Notes: a model not told the origin generated them from the sequence alone. Shown: positions 23,030 through 35,700, counted from the stretch's first letter. The stretch: 64,000 nt of DNA from Aquilaria yunnanensis (GCA_039654915.1 CM077594.1:33391001-33455000); one strand, 5' to 3'. Numbers and translations: made by a program.

Positions 23030-24470
23030 ATGGTTACCACAAGGAGAGGGGAACCACCTCGAAGGCCTCCTACTGACTCTGGGCAACAAAGAAATGGACT
23101 GAATATAGGGAGTCAAGGGCAATCGGGGGTACCAAACCCTGAAGTGCCTCATGTTTGGTTAGAGCTTCAGATGAATTTAACTATAATCAATGAAAACTTA
23201 ATAAGGCTAATTCAAGCACAATAGCAGGGATTCCAAGTAGCTCTAGCATAACCAGTTCAGGATGCACAGCAGCAACTAGAAGAAGATACTAGGAACACAT
23301 CTGAATATGTTCCTTCTAGAAGCATAGCAGACACAAATGATGAGACCATTGAGAAGGAAGATGAGGATAGGAGAAATCCAAGAGGAAGAAGACTAAGGTC
23401 TCAGATTGGTCAGGTGTCAAGGACCAATCCCTTAGTCTATGGCCATTCCTCCACTAGGAATGAGATTGAGGAAGGCCATGAGAGAAGATCCAGCAAAAGG
23501 CAAAGAGATCATAGAGAGTATCACCATACAGAGGGCTATCACAGATCCAGGAGACATAGATCAGAGGATCTAGAAGGCCTAGATGAAGTCAGACTATTGG
23601 AGAGGTTCCAAGGCCGAAGACCTCTACAGTTTGATAGAAGAGCTGGGCTTAAGAGAGGTGAGGAGTGGTTAATCTTCATTCAAAAAATGTTTGAGAGGAT
23701 GTCACTCAACTCCACCAAGAGAGTGTCATTGGCTATCTATAATCTGGTAGGCAGTGCAGAGATATGGTGGAGGAGTACCAGAGATAGATATGCTATCTAG
23801 AAGGGTAGAAGGCCAAGAGAAGACATTGAAATGACTTGCCTAGAGTTCACCCAGTTATTTCAGGAGCAGTACATTAGTGATGCTATCAAGGATATGAAGT
23901 AAGCTGAATTTGATGCTCTAAGGCAAGACAACCTTAGTGTCCTAGAATGTGAGTACAAATTCAATCAGTTCGTGAGGTATGCTCCTCAGTATCATTGACT
24001 AGAGAAGTAGACGGGCAAAAGATTTGTTAGTGGCCTAAAGTCAGACATTAGAAAGGCTGTTAAACCTTTTGGAGCAGTTACATACTATGAAGTAGTGTAG
24101 AAAGCTCTATTAGTAGAGCATGAGGAGCATGAGACTAAGTATTTTCCCAATGGACTAGGGGAAAGTAGTTAGGCAGGGGGCAAGCAGAAGAAGCCACGAC
24201 ATGGCAAAGGAATTGCCAAGAATTCTCATCTTGGTGGTAAGGGCAAGGTTAAGGGGAAGTTCCCTGGCTTAAGGTGCCCTAAATTAAAGAAGTTTCATGG
24301 AAAGAAACCTTACTATTTTGACACCCAAGCATGTCTAAGATGTGGATCCATGGATCATTGGATCAAAGACTTCCCACAAGCTCAAAGGAGGCCTGAAGAC
24401 CAAGGTCCTGTAAGGCCTATTGGGGCAGGACCTAGAGGGGGAGCACATAGGGAGGGATAGCAGAGGTCAG
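23030..24470 (+). pseudogene. gag: gag pseudogene of element 2
   Basis: The start is the ATG of MVTTRRGEPPRRPP. The frame continues to the zinc knuckle with stops near 23222, 23248, 23798, 23900, 23997 and later. The gag core 23580-23800 reads LLERFQGRRPLQFDRRAG, WLIFIQKMFERM, and LVGSAEIWWR. The zinc knuckle at about 24330 reads CLRCGSMDHWIKDFP: C-x2-C-x4-H is kept and the last cysteine is Phe. The basic/Glu-rich segment between is like that of element 1. Confidence 0.85.
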
Positions 24471-24529
24471 TTCCTCCAGTGCAAAGAGCTAGTAGAGTCT
24501 TCCAAGTGGAGAGGCCAGAGACATCACAG

Positions 24530-26574
24530 CATGGAGGAGGACTAAAAGGTAACATTTACCTTAATGGTATGCCTATTAGTGTTCTGTTTGATACTAGTGC
24601 ATCTATGTCTATAGTGGCTTGAAAATTTGATGATGCCATGAAATTGCCTACTGAAATCATGCCTAGGATATCCTTAGTGAAAATAGTAGGTAGTCAACGT
24701 CTTTTCACTAATGACCTAGCTAAGGATTGTGAGCTAGTAGTAGGAAAGACTAAGGTTATGAATAGTCTGCTAGTGTTGGACATTCCTAAGTATGATTTAG
24801 TGTTGGGTATGAGTTGGCTTGCTATGCATAACATAAGAACTGATTGTGCTAAGAAGGAAATCACATTGGCTAATGGTGAAGTGCACGCATTAGTGAATTC
24901 TAAGGAATTTGTCTATGAAATGCATGGCGTGGAGATAGAGGTACTAGATGAGACACCTGTGATTTCTGAGCATGATTACTATTATGCATTGAATGAATTG
25001 CACTGCGATGATGAAGTGGACAGGATACCTGTTGTGAGAGACTTTCCACGAGTCTTTCCTAAAGACTTGCTAGGTATTCCTCTATTAAAGGAGATTGGGT
25101 TTGAAATCAAGCTGCAACCAAAAGCTAGTCCAATATCCATACCTCCTTACAGAATGCCAATCGCAGAGATGAATGAGCTCAAGAAACAAATTGATGAACT
25201 TCTTGAAAAAGGGTTCATAAAGCCAAGTGTTTCACCATGGGGAGCTCTTGTTCACTTTGTGAAAAAGAATGAGGGATCTTTGAGACTATACATTGACTAC
25301 AGGAAGCTTAATGCAGTGACTATCAAGAACAAGTATCCACTCCCTAGGATTGAGAATTTATTTGATCAACTTAAGGGAGCTAAGATCTTCTCCAAGATAG
25401 ATTTGAGATCTGGATACTTTCAATTGAAAGTAAATGAGGTAGTTATTCCTAACACTGCATTCAAGACCAGATATGGGCATTATGAATACACAGTCATGCC
25501 ATTTGGTTTGACTAATGCCCCAGCTGCTTTTATGAACTTGATGAACAAGGTGTTCAAACCACATCTAGACTAATTTGTGGTTGTTTTTATTGATGACATC
25601 CTAGTGTATTCCAAGGATGAAAATGAACATGAACATCATCTGAAGATTATCCTGAAGACTTTATTGGAACATCATCTTCATGCCAAGTTATCCAAGTGTG
25701 AATTATGGATAAGGGAATTGTCTTTCCTAGGACACATCATAGATGCACAAGGCCTTAAGGCAGACCCTGAAAAGGTCAAGGCAGTGCAAGAGTGGGAAAG
25801 ACCAAAGATTATGAAGGAAATTAGTAGTTTCCTACGTTTAGCTGGATACTACAGGAGATTTGTATCAGGCTTCTCCATGATTGCCTTAGTTCTTACTCAT
25901 CTAACCAAGAAGGGTCAAAGATTTGAGTGGACTGAGAAGTGTGAAAAAAGTTTCCAAGAGCTCAAGCAGAGGTTGATTAAAGCTCCAGTATTGATTCTTC
26001 CTGATCCAAGTAAGCCCTACATCATCTATACAGATGCATCTAGATCTGGGTTACGTTGCGTGCTTATGCAAGATATAAATGTCATTGCTTATGGGTCAAG
26101 GCAATTGAGACCCCATGAGCAAAATTATCCAACCATGACCTAGAATTGGGAGCAGTGATTTTTGCTGTGAAGCAATGGAGGCATTAGTTAATGGGTAGTT
26201 CCTTTGTAATCAACACAAATGATAAGAGCCTAAAGTACTTGTTCACTTGGAAAGAGTTGAACATGAGACAAAGGAGATGGTTAGAGTACATCAAGGACTA
26301 TGACTGCAGTATAGAGTACATTGAGGGCAAAGGCAATCAAGTAGCAGATGCCTTGAGCAAGAAGTACATGGGTCTTCTGAAAGGAGGATCCATAGCTGAT
26401 TATGATGAGCAGAATAGTCTGCTATGCCTATGGCATAAGTGGCATAAATGGGAGGAAGCCCAAATCTACACATTGACAATTCAGTCTAGATGGATTAAAG
26501 AAACCAAAAAGGAACAAGAGGCAGATCCTGATCTGAAAAAGAATTTCTGGAGAGGAAAAAGTTTCCTTGTATGA
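24530..26574 (+). pseudogene. protease, reverse transcriptase and RNase H of element 2
   Basis: The protease active site FDTSASMS lies at about 24588-24611, followed by a stop at 24620 (VA-stop-KFDD). The 311-codon open frame 24638-25573 then covers protease C-terminus and [26 protein letters not shown] (motif A Asp present), [17 protein letters not shown] at 25571 sits where other copies have Lys. The next 188 codons have [14 protein letters not shown] (both catalytic Asp), LGHIIDAQGLK, LAGYYRRFV and the RNase H start YTDASRSG. A frameshift near 26143 precedes the RNase H end (SLKYLF, GKGNQVADALSK). Of all RTs in the window this is the least damaged; two stops and one shift separate it from an open frame. 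Confidence 0.88.
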
Positions 26575-27130
26575 ATCCTTTGCCTATGAGCAAGAATTAC
26601 TGTACTTCAAGGACCAAATCTATGTGCCTAAAGAACCACAGCCTATGTGAATAAAAGAAGGAGAGACTTGGGGTTTAAGGTTGGTGACAATGTTTTGCTG
26701 AAAGTTGCACCAACCAAAGGCACTGTCAGATTTGGTAGAAGAACTAAGTTAGCTCTAAGATACATCGGTCCTTATGAGATCTTGGACAGAGTTGGCAAGG
26801 TAGCATACAGGTTAGCTCTACAGCCAAGCATGTCAAGTGTTCAAAATTTTTTTCGCATCAGTATGCTTAAGAAATGTCTATTGGACACAAAGCATACTAT
26901 TGTAGTTGAAGACATACAGCTGGAACCTAACTTGACATATGAAGAGAAACCTATAGCTATCTTAGCTAAGGATACTAGAAGGTTAAGAAACAAACTCATT
27001 CCCATAGTTAAAGTTCAGTGGTCACATCACTTTGAAACATAAGCAACCTAGGAGACTGAAAATGACCTCATGGAAAGGTATCTTGAAGAATACTTGAAGC
27101 TAGAGGCCATTTTGGAGGACCAAAATTTTT
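26575..27130 (+). pseudogene. integrase remnant with internal deletion, plus chromodomain-like tail (element 2)
   Basis: After YEQELLYFKDQIYVP (the start of the integrase zinc domain, about 26580-26630) the text jumps at about 26645 to NKRRRDLGFKVGDNVLLKVAPTKG, which is near the integrase C-terminus. The zinc ligands and the whole catalytic core, present in element 1 at 31250-31700, are missing. The frame 26647-27042 continues IGPYEILDRVGKVAYRLAL and EEKPIAILAKDTRRLRNKLIPIVKVQWSHH. The last segment resembles the Tekay chromodomain (VKVQW-x2-H ... ATWE ... RY), interrupted by a stop at about 27040. Confidence 0.82.
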
Positions 27131-27148
27131 AAGGGGGGGTGGGAGGAT
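27131..27148 (+). promoter_or_regulatory. polypurine tract of element 2
   Basis: AAGGGGGGGTGGGAGGAT lies directly before TGTTACC of the 3' LTR. The same position in element 1 is a run of 14 G. Confidence 0.85.
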
Positions 27149-29614
27149 TGTTACCACCACACAAAAATTGGAGAATTACAGGTGTGTCATAATGGCTAAA
27201 AACCATTATATTGTGTAATTCTCACCATAGTGGTTGAAGTGTGGGGGGTAAAAGGCATGATCAACACCTCCTTAAAAGTGCTCCAAGTTAGTAACATGGC
27301 CCCCAAGAAAAGCCTTAAGGATTGCTTGTTTTTCAAGCAACCTATGGACTTTTTGTTAAGGTTTTGGAAATTCAGGTACTTAATTGCAAAACTTTCATAA
27401 AAGAAATTTGGAGAGTTGTGGGAAGGATATGAATGGTATAAAAGTGCTACTGGAGGATCAAATTGTTCATGGAAGACAAGTTTGGACAAAGGAAACACTA
27501 AAGGCATTAAGGACCTAAACGTCCTAGCATAAACCTTAAGGTGTTCAAGCTTTTGACTTAAGTCAAAGGGTGAAATTGTGGGGTTATCCTACCATGGGGG
27601 AGGCAACCAAGACTTGATAAATAGTAAAAAATGTTGGGCACATGTGTACCATTGAGTTTAAGACAGAGACCATAATTAGTGAGAAGGAAAATGACATAAG
27701 GCAAGGTTAAGCTTGTTTAAGTGTGTTTTGTACCCTTAAGCTCATTTAAGGCCATTTAAGTGGACAAATCACTTATATCTCTCCCATTTTCGTCCTCCTC
27801 CAGCCCAAGAGCACAGCCACACTTCCTCCATAGCCACCACACCTTCAAACTGGCAATTCATTGAAACTGAAGGCAAAAGGAAGCAATTGGAAGCAAACTA
27901 GAGCTATTACTTGGATACTTCAAGGATCAAGCTTTATTTTTGGCCTACCCACTTTGGTAAGGGTTCTCTTACTCTCATGGGTTGTTTTCTATGTTTTCAA
28001 GAAACCATCGAGCTAGAGCCATGAGCTTGATGAACCAAGCTTATTGAGGGGAGTGCACTTATTTAAGGTCTAGTGACCTAGTGTGAAGTGCACGACGATG
28101 GCAGTGAAATGAGGGTTTCTAGAGCCCAAAGTTAGTACTAACTAGTTTTAAAATCCTCCTAATACCAATAATTAGCTTGAGGAGGGCTGCCATAGTGATT
28201 TATTTAAGTTTATTACATGTTTTATGGACTAGTCTTTGGGTTATTGTTGCTGCCGCATTTCATGTGTTTGTTGGTTATGAATGGCCGCTGCATTTCGGTG
28301 CTATATATTGTATATATGCATTGTGATTGTTGTGTTTTAGTGTCTTTAGATGTAGTTTTTTATTAGGATCACATTAACTTAAGAAACCAAGTGCTACCCT
28401 TACTAAGTTTCTCAATGAAACTTACTCCCCTCAATTCTGTCATTCCAGGCCCAGCAGAAAGATCACATTCAAACTAACCGTTTTGGTTTGAGTTTTGATC
28501 TGAAATTTCATGGAATTGAACTTCCATATGTCTTGTTATGATCTGGAAAGTTTGGTTATTTTAGGAGCACATTTGGTATTTTTAATGGTGGTACTTATTG
28601 TGTTGTGCACCAGCTGTCCAGCATCCTGTTCTGGAGTCCATTGTGTCTCAGGCACTCCCGTAACCTAGGGTTCGTATTTAGCTAAGTTAAGACCATTTTG
28701 TAGTGCATGTATGCATGTACATGTAGTGTATGTAAATTGAGACAAGTATGTGACCATTTGAGCAATGCTTTGGCTATGTAAGTGATGTGGTGCAAAGCTG
28801 TGTAAGTGTGAATGATGGGCTGCTTACTTGTAAATTCTGTTTTAGCCACATATGGTTATTAAATGCAGGGGAATATATTTCCTATGTGTAATGTGCATAT
28901 ATAGAATAGCTTTGGAGGGTTTTCCCCTTCTGAATGAAGTTTTTGCATACTTACGAAAGTTTGTATGGGCAAAATGGTCATAAAGTGACTAGAATTTTTA
29001 CTATGCACTTCAAGTTCTTTATCTCCCTGTGTAGAAATAATCTTGGTATGAAATTTTGACCACACCTAGATTACATCAAGACGTTAAACTGAGTTTTTGA
29101 ATTTCTGAATTTGGATCCCTGTAGCCAAACATATGATATTGCAAAGTTGGCTAAGTTACTGTTCATTTGATCAGAATTTTGTAACCAACTTAAAAAATCC
29201 ATAACTTGGTCCATAGGTGGGCTATTGATGTAAAATAAAATTCCTTGGTTTTCTCTAAGTCTCTACTTGATAATGGACAAATAAAACATGGGGTTACATG
29301 GCTAGAATGATACATTTTATTATTGGAAGTTACAGGTGCAGTGGCTGGTCACTAGAACTTAACAAGATTGCCTAATGTGTGGTAGCCAAAATTAAGATTT
29401 GTGCTAGTGTTTTCCTTCTTTTCTGCCATTTTGTGCGTGAAATGTGAATATGTGTGTGATGTTTGAATCAATATGCATGTATTTACATAGTGTCTAAGAG
29501 GGCCACTTGGGTATGCACACTAAGTGTTCTGATTGGTTATAGAACATTACCAATCCTGGAAGTCTAAATTCACAATTTTGGCACCATAATTGGACTAACC
29601 AGGAGTGGGTAACA
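27149..29614 (+). repeat. 3' LTR of element 2
   Basis: TGTTACC...GGTAACA, 2,466 bp, colinear with the 5' LTR. The hairpin arms are GAGAATTACA (27171-27180) and TGTAATTCTC (27214-27223), with an inner stem ATAATGG/CCATTAT. Small ORFs within it are not genes. Confidence 0.9.
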
Positions 29615-30850
29615 AGAGCTCCAGTGCTCTTTGTGAGGAAGAAGGATGGATCATTAAGACTATGCATTGAGTACAGGAAGCTTAATGCAGTGACTATCAA
29701 GAACAGGTATGCACTCCCTAGGATTGAGGATCTATTTGATCAACTCAAGGGAGATATGATCTTCTCCAAGATAGATTTGAGATTTGGATAGTTTTGGTTA
29801 AGAGTAAAAGAAGAGGATACTCCAAAGATTGCATTTAGGACCAGATATCGGCATTATGAGTACACAATCATGGCATTTGGTTTGACTAATGCCCCAACTG
29901 CTTTTATGAGCTTGATGAACATGGTGTTTAGACCACATATGGACAAATTTGTGGTTGTGTTCATTGATGACATCCTAGTGTATTGCAATGATGAAAATAA
30001 ACATCAACATCATCCGAAGATTGTCTTAAACACCCTGTTGGATCATCAGCTTAATGTCAAGTTATCCAAGTGCCAATTCTAGATAAAGGAAGTGTCTTTC
30101 CTAGGACACATCATAGATGAACAAGGCCTTAAGGCAGGCCTTGAAAAGGTCAAGGCAGTGCAAGAATGGGAAACACCAAAGACTATAAAGGAAATTAGAA
30201 GTTTCCTAGGATTAGCTGGATACTACAGAAGATTTGTATCAAGCTTTTCCGTGATTGCCTCAGTTCTTACTCATCTGACCAAGAAGGGTCAAAAATTTGA
30301 GTGGACTGAGAAATCTGAAAAGAGTTTCCAGGAGCTCAAGAAGAAGTTGATTGAAGCTCCAATATTGATTCTTCCTGATCCAACCAAGCCCTACACCATC
30401 TATATAGATGCTTCTATATATGGGTTAGGTTGTGTACTTATGCAAGACAGGAATGTCATCGCTTATAGGTCAAGGCAATTAAGACCTCATGAGCAAAATT
30501 ATCTTACCCATGATTTAGAACTGAAAGCGATGATTTTTTCTTTGAAGCAATGGAGGCACTATTTGATGGGCAGTTCCTTTATGATCTACACTGACTGCAA
30601 AAGCCTAAAGTACTTTTTCCCTCAAAAAGAGTTGAACATGAGGCAAAGAAGATGGTTAGAGTACATCAAGGACTATGACTGTAGTATACAGTACACAGAG
30701 GGCAAAGGCAATGTGATCGTAGATGCCCTGAGCAGGAAGTACATGGGTCTTCTGAAAAGAGGATCAATAGCTGATCATGTTAAGCAAAGTAGTCTACTAT
30801 GCTTATGGCGTAAGTGGCATAAGTGGGAGGAAGCCAAATCTACATGTTGA
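29615..30850 (+). pseudogene. reverse transcriptase and RNase H of element 1, continued after element 2
   Basis: One frame runs from 29618 to 30850 with only two stops, at 29789 (in LRFG-stop, where element 2 has LRSGYF) and 30080. RT motifs: [75 protein letters not shown]. RNase H: YIDASIYGLGCVLMQ, LELKAMIFSLKQWRHYL, YTDCKSLKYF, IVDALSRKYMG. The protein start of RT is left of the nested element at 20421. The residues join correctly across the insertion, which supports the reconstruction. Confidence 0.9.
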
Positions 30851-30955
30851 CAATCTAATAAGGATGGATTAAAAAGGCCAGAAAGGCACAAGAGATAGAT
30901 ACTGAATTGAAAAGGATATCAGTAGAGGAAAAATGACCAAAGCTCAGGGATGAAA

Positions 30956-31170
30956 TACTTGAAGAAGCTCTCACACAAGCAAGTTGAACATCCATCCAAG
31001 AAGTGATAAAATGTATAAGGACTTTAAGACTTACTTCCAGTGGCCAAACATGAAGAGAGACATAGCTACTTATGTCTCCAAATACTTGAAGAAGCTCACA
31101 CAAGGAAGTTGAACATCCATCCAGGAAGTGAGAAAATGTGTAAGGACTTGAAGACTCACTTCTGGTGGCC
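30956..31170 (+). repeat. tandem duplication of the integrase zinc domain, about 128-bp period (element 1)
   Basis: ACTTGAAGAAGCTC-rich text at 30957 recurs at 31085. Both copies run through GTTGAACATCCATCCA and GGACTTYAAGACT to TGGTGGCCAAA or CAGTGGCCAAA. The second copy encodes [28 protein letters not shown], broken at residue 20 here into [14 protein letters not shown] and CKDLKTHFWWP; this is the histidine-containing half of the H2C2 zinc finger. The cysteine half is not clear in either copy. Frames differ and stops are present. Confidence 0.75.
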
Positions 31171-31253
31171 AAAGGGTAAAGGTAGAGTACCAGAAGCCAG
31201 CTAATACTCTACAGACTCTATCTATACTAGTGTGGAAGTGAGGTAACATAACC

Positions 31254-32326
31254 ATGGAATTTTTGATGGGGTTGCCTCTAACCATATTAAGGCATGATAC
31301 AATCTGGGTCATTGTGGATAGGCTAACCAAATGCGCCCACTTCTTACCTATAAAACTCATAGATTCTTTAGAGAAGTTGGCTCAGATGTATATCCAAAAG
31401 ATAGTGAGACAACATGGAAAACCAGATTCCATTGTATCTATTAGAGATCCAGGATTTACACCTCCATTTTGGAGCACTTTTCACAAAGTACTAGGTACCA
31501 AAATGCACTTGAGTACTACTTATCACCCTCAAACTGATGGGCAAACTGAAAGGGTGATACAAATACTGGAAGACATGCTTAGGAGTTGTGCGTTGGATTT
31601 CAAAGGTGAATGGGACCAACACTTGGCATTGGTAGAATTTTCTTATAACAATAATAATCAAAACACCATTAGCATGACACCTTATGAAGCATTATATTAA
31701 AAAAGGTGCATGACACCCTATTGTTGGGTGGAAGCCTTAAATATGCTAAAGTTAGGTCCCAAAATCATTGAGGAAACTGCTACCAAGATCAATAAGATTC
31801 AAGAAAGATTAAGGGTAGCCAATGTAATAACCACAGTGTATGTGAATAGAAGAAAGAGAGACTTGGAGTTTGAGGTTGGTGACAATGTTTAGTTGAAAGG
31901 TGCACCAACTAAAGGCACTGCCAAATTTAGCATAAGAACCAAGTTAGCTCCAAGATATATAGGTCCTTATGAGATGTTGGATAGAGTTGGCAAGGTAGCA
32001 AATAGGTTACCTTTACTGCCAAGCATGTCAAGTGTTCGTAATGTTTTTCACATCAGTATGCTTAAGAAGAGCCTTTTGAACACAAAGCATGCTATTGCAA
32101 TGGAAAACATACAGTTGGAACCTAGCTTGACATATGAAGAGAAACCTATATCTATCTTAGCCAAGGATACTAGAAGGTTAAGAAACAAGCTCATTCACAT
32201 GCTTAAAGTTCAGTGGTCACACCACTTTGAAGGGAAGCAACCTGGGAAACTGAGAAAAAAATTATGGAAAGGTATCCCACAAAATACCCGAAGCTAAAGG
32301 CAATTTTGGAAGACCAAAATTTTTAG
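31254..32326 (+). pseudogene. integrase core, C-terminus and chromodomain-like tail of element 1
   Basis: One frame (31254-32297) with stops at 31698 and 31890. The catalytic triad is readable: D in VIVDRLTKCAHF, D in SIRDPGFT, E in TDGQTERVIQ. The C-terminal part has RRKRDLEFEVGDNV, PRYIGPYEMLDRVGKVA and FHISMLKKSL. The tail reads EEKPISILAKDTRRLRNKLI, VQWSHHFEGKQPGK, then a frameshift where intact relatives have EATWE. The intact tail would be a chromodomain-like module directing integration to heterochromatin; I infer this from position and similarity to Tekay. Confidence 0.86.
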
Positions 32327-32347
32327 CCGGGGGGGGGGGGGGAGGAT
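32327..32347 (+). promoter_or_regulatory. polypurine tract of element 1 with a G14 run
   Basis: AGCC, then 14 consecutive G (32329-32342), then AGGAT, directly before TGTTACC of the 3' LTR. Confidence 0.82.
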
Positions 32348-32776
32348 TGTTACCGTCTGACCAAAATGGGAGAATTACAAAGTGTGACATAATGGTCAAA
32401 AACCATTATATTGAGTAATTCTCATCACAATGATTGAAGTGTGAGGGGTAAAAGTCATGATCAACACCTCATTAAAAGTGTTCTAAGTTGGTAACTTGGC
32501 CCCCAAGTAAAGCCTTAAGGATTGGTTCTTTGTCAAGCAACCTATGGACTTTTTTGTAAGGTTTTGGAAATTCTGGTACTTAATTGCAAAAATCTCAAGA
32601 AAGAGCTTTGGACAGTTATGGGAAGGATATAAATGGTACAAAAGTGCTATTGGACAACCAAATTGCTTTTGGAAGACAAGTTTGGACAAAGAAAACACAA
32701 AAGGCATTAAGGACCTAAGTGTCCTAGTGTAAGCCTTTAGATGTCCAAGCTTTTGGCTTAGACCAAATGGTAAAAT

Positions 32777-35700
32777 TGTTACCCACTACCGGATAATCTA
32801 TTTATGGTTCCAAAAATTGTGCATTTAAACTCCCAGGATTGGTGTGTCCTGTAGGTTATCAGAACAACACCCCTAGCGTACAAACTCAATTGACCCTCTT
32901 GAGCACTATGTAAATACATGCATATTGGTCTAACCATAACACATATATTTACATTTATACACACTATGGTAGTTAGGAAGGAAAACACTGGCACAAGTCT
33001 TAGTATTGGCTTGCACACATTAAGAATTCTTACTAGGTTCAAAAGTTCCAGCCTATGCATGTAAACTTCCTCAAACAAAATGTATTAATCTAGCCATGTA
33101 ACCCCATGTTTTCTTTGCTCCATGATCAAGTAGATACTTATATAAAACCAAGGAATTTTTTTTTACATCAATAGCCCAGCTATGGACCAAGTTATGGATT
33201 TTTTAAGTTGGTTACAAAATTCTAACCAAATGAACAGTAACATAGCAAAATTTGCAATGTCATATCTTTAGCTATAGTGCTCCAAATTCAGAAATTACAA
33301 ATTCCAGTTCAACCTCTAGATGTTCTGTAGGTTTGGTTAAAATTTCATACCAATATTCCTTTGACATAGGAAGATATAGAACTTTAAGTGAAGAGTCAAA
33401 ATTCTGGTCACTTTATGACCATTTTGCCCATACAAAATATCATAAGTGTGCAAACACTTCATTCACAAGGGGGAAACCCTCCAAGGCTACCCCATCTGTG
33501 TCCAATACACATGGGAAATATATTCTCTTGCATCTAGCAACTTTATGTGGCCAAACCAGAATTTACAAGTAAGCAGCCTATCATTCACACTTAGGTAGCT
33601 TTGCACCACATCACATACATAGCCAAAACATTACTCAAATGTTCACATACTTATCTCATTTTACATACACTATATGTACATGCATACTGATAGCTGAAAG
33701 GCTATCACCCCCTGAAGGACCCCACATGTGCGCGCCTCCCATGGCCAGTGCATTACCTCCGATCGAAACAGACATAACAAAACTACGGCAAAGAGAGGGC
33801 CACAGCACCCTCAGACAAGCCGAATAGGCGGTACCCTCAGGAAACCCAAGGGACCAATTCCTGACAAAAGGAGTCACCACCCTCCCCGAGGGTGAGCTCA
33901 CGCCAACCTCACGTGCCCAAAACCACCTTCGGATACTGTTTAGGCCACCCTCGGGGCGCGCGCATGGAGTACCATCATCAGGTACCCAAGCCTGACCTCG
34001 GGAGAGCCCAACCGAAGATGCCTCGTGCAAACAAAGGACCTCCCTCCAAAGGAGCTCACCTTTGCGAATGAGCTCACCACACCGAAGGAATTCGGCCCCC
34101 CAAAAAGGCTACGTGGGCGTATGACAAAATAGTTGAGGAGCCTCTGACATGCCGCCCTCGGACACGCTCTGACACATCGCCCTAAGCTCCTGACCAGACG
34201 GCCTATGGCGGGCTAGAGGCCCCCCCTCTCCTGAGGTATGGACCACATCCGACCGAACACGTGTCACGATCTGGGCAGGCTCTAGCAAACGGACTTCTCC
34301 TGTACACCTCCCTATAAATATTCAGGAAACGCCCCAGGTAAGGGGATCCGGCTCCAAGGGGAAAAATCTCTCCACTCCTTACTTACTCTCCATTTTCAAA
34401 CACTGACTTAGGCGTCGGAGGTTCATCCCCTAGAAAATACTCTGGGGAACTCCTGACCCTTGCTTTTCTGAGTCCTTGCAACCCTCCTCCCACCAGAGAC
34501 CTCTCATCCAAGCGTTCCCTCACCGGAAGTCCCTGCCTCAAGCTCATCATGTTGCACGATGAAGATGTGGAAGAGCATCACATACAAACACTAAAAAATG
34601 GTCTTAACTCAAGCTAAATATTCACCCTATGTGACAAGAGTGCATGAGACACAATGGACTCTAGAACAGCATGCAAGACAGCTGCTGCACAACACAATAA
34701 GAACCATCACTAAAATAACCAACGTGCTCCTAAAATCACCAAAATTTCCATATCACAAATAGACATATGGTAGTTTAAGTACCTAAAACTTTAGAGAAAA
34801 ACTCAAACCACAAAGGTTAGTTTGAAGGTGATCTCTCAGCTCAACCTGGAATGACAAAATTGAGAGGAGCAAGTTTCATTGAGAAAATTAGTAATGGTAA
34901 CATTAGGATTCAACTGGCAATGTAGCCATCATCAAAACCTGCATCCAAAGATACTAAAACACAAAACCACAATGCACATATACAAAATATAGCAACCAAA
35001 TGCAGCAGCCATTCACAACCATCAAACACATGAAATGCGTCAGCAACATAAACCATAGGTTAGTCCATAAAACATGCAATAAACTTAAGTAAATCACTTT
35101 GGCAGAACTCCTCAAGCTAATTCATGGTTGTAGGAGGATTTTAACCCTAGTTAGTACTAACTTTGGGCTCTAGAAACCCCAATTTTTGCTGCCATCACTA
35201 TGCACTTCACACTAGGTCACAAAACCTTTAATAAGTGCACTCCCCTTAGTAAGCTTGGTTCATCAAGCTCATGGCTCTCTTCAAAGCTTAGCCCTAGCTC
35301 CATGGATGCTTGAAAATATAGTAAAAAATCCATGAGAGCAAGAGAACCCTTACCAAAATGGGTAGGCTGAAAATCAAGCTTGATGCATGAAGTATCCAAG
35401 CAATAGCTCTAATTTGCTTCCAATTGCTTCCTTTTGCCTTCAATTTCAGTCAATTTCAAGTTTGAAGGTGTGGTGGCTATGGAGGAAGTGTGGCTGTGTT
35501 ATTGGGTTGGAGAACGCTGAAAATGGGAGTGAGACAAGTGAGTTGGCCACTTAAATGGGCTTAAATGAGCTTAAGGGCACAAAACACACTTAACAAGCTT
35601 AACCTTGGTTTATGTCCTTTTCGTTGCTACAAAACGTTGCTTTATTATGCTCAATTTCTTGGCCCAAAATTGACCATATCCCTACCATGCCTTAGCTGTC

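Larger units (their letters stand above)
20422..29614 (+). mobile_element. Element 2: Tekay/Del-like chromovirus nested in the RT of element 1 (9,193 bp)
   Basis: Both LTRs are complete: 20422-22863 (2,442 bp) and 27149-29614 (2,466 bp), each TGTTACC...GGTAACA. Flanks are GGAGT (20417-20421) and AGAGC (29615-29619). Both are one transition away from GGAGC, which the uninterrupted sequence in element 2's own RT shows at this site (TGGGGAGCTC). The internal region has primer site, gag, protease, RT, RNase H, a deleted integrase and a chromodomain-like tail. By eye the first 130 bp of its two LTRs differ at about nine or ten positions, so the insertion is not young. Confidence 0.92.

Noticed and set aside
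33688..34580. A host gene fragment because of its higher G+C content
   Set aside because: It has exact LTR ends, a 5-bp duplication and similarity to the LTR at 9054-9918, so it is a solo LTR.
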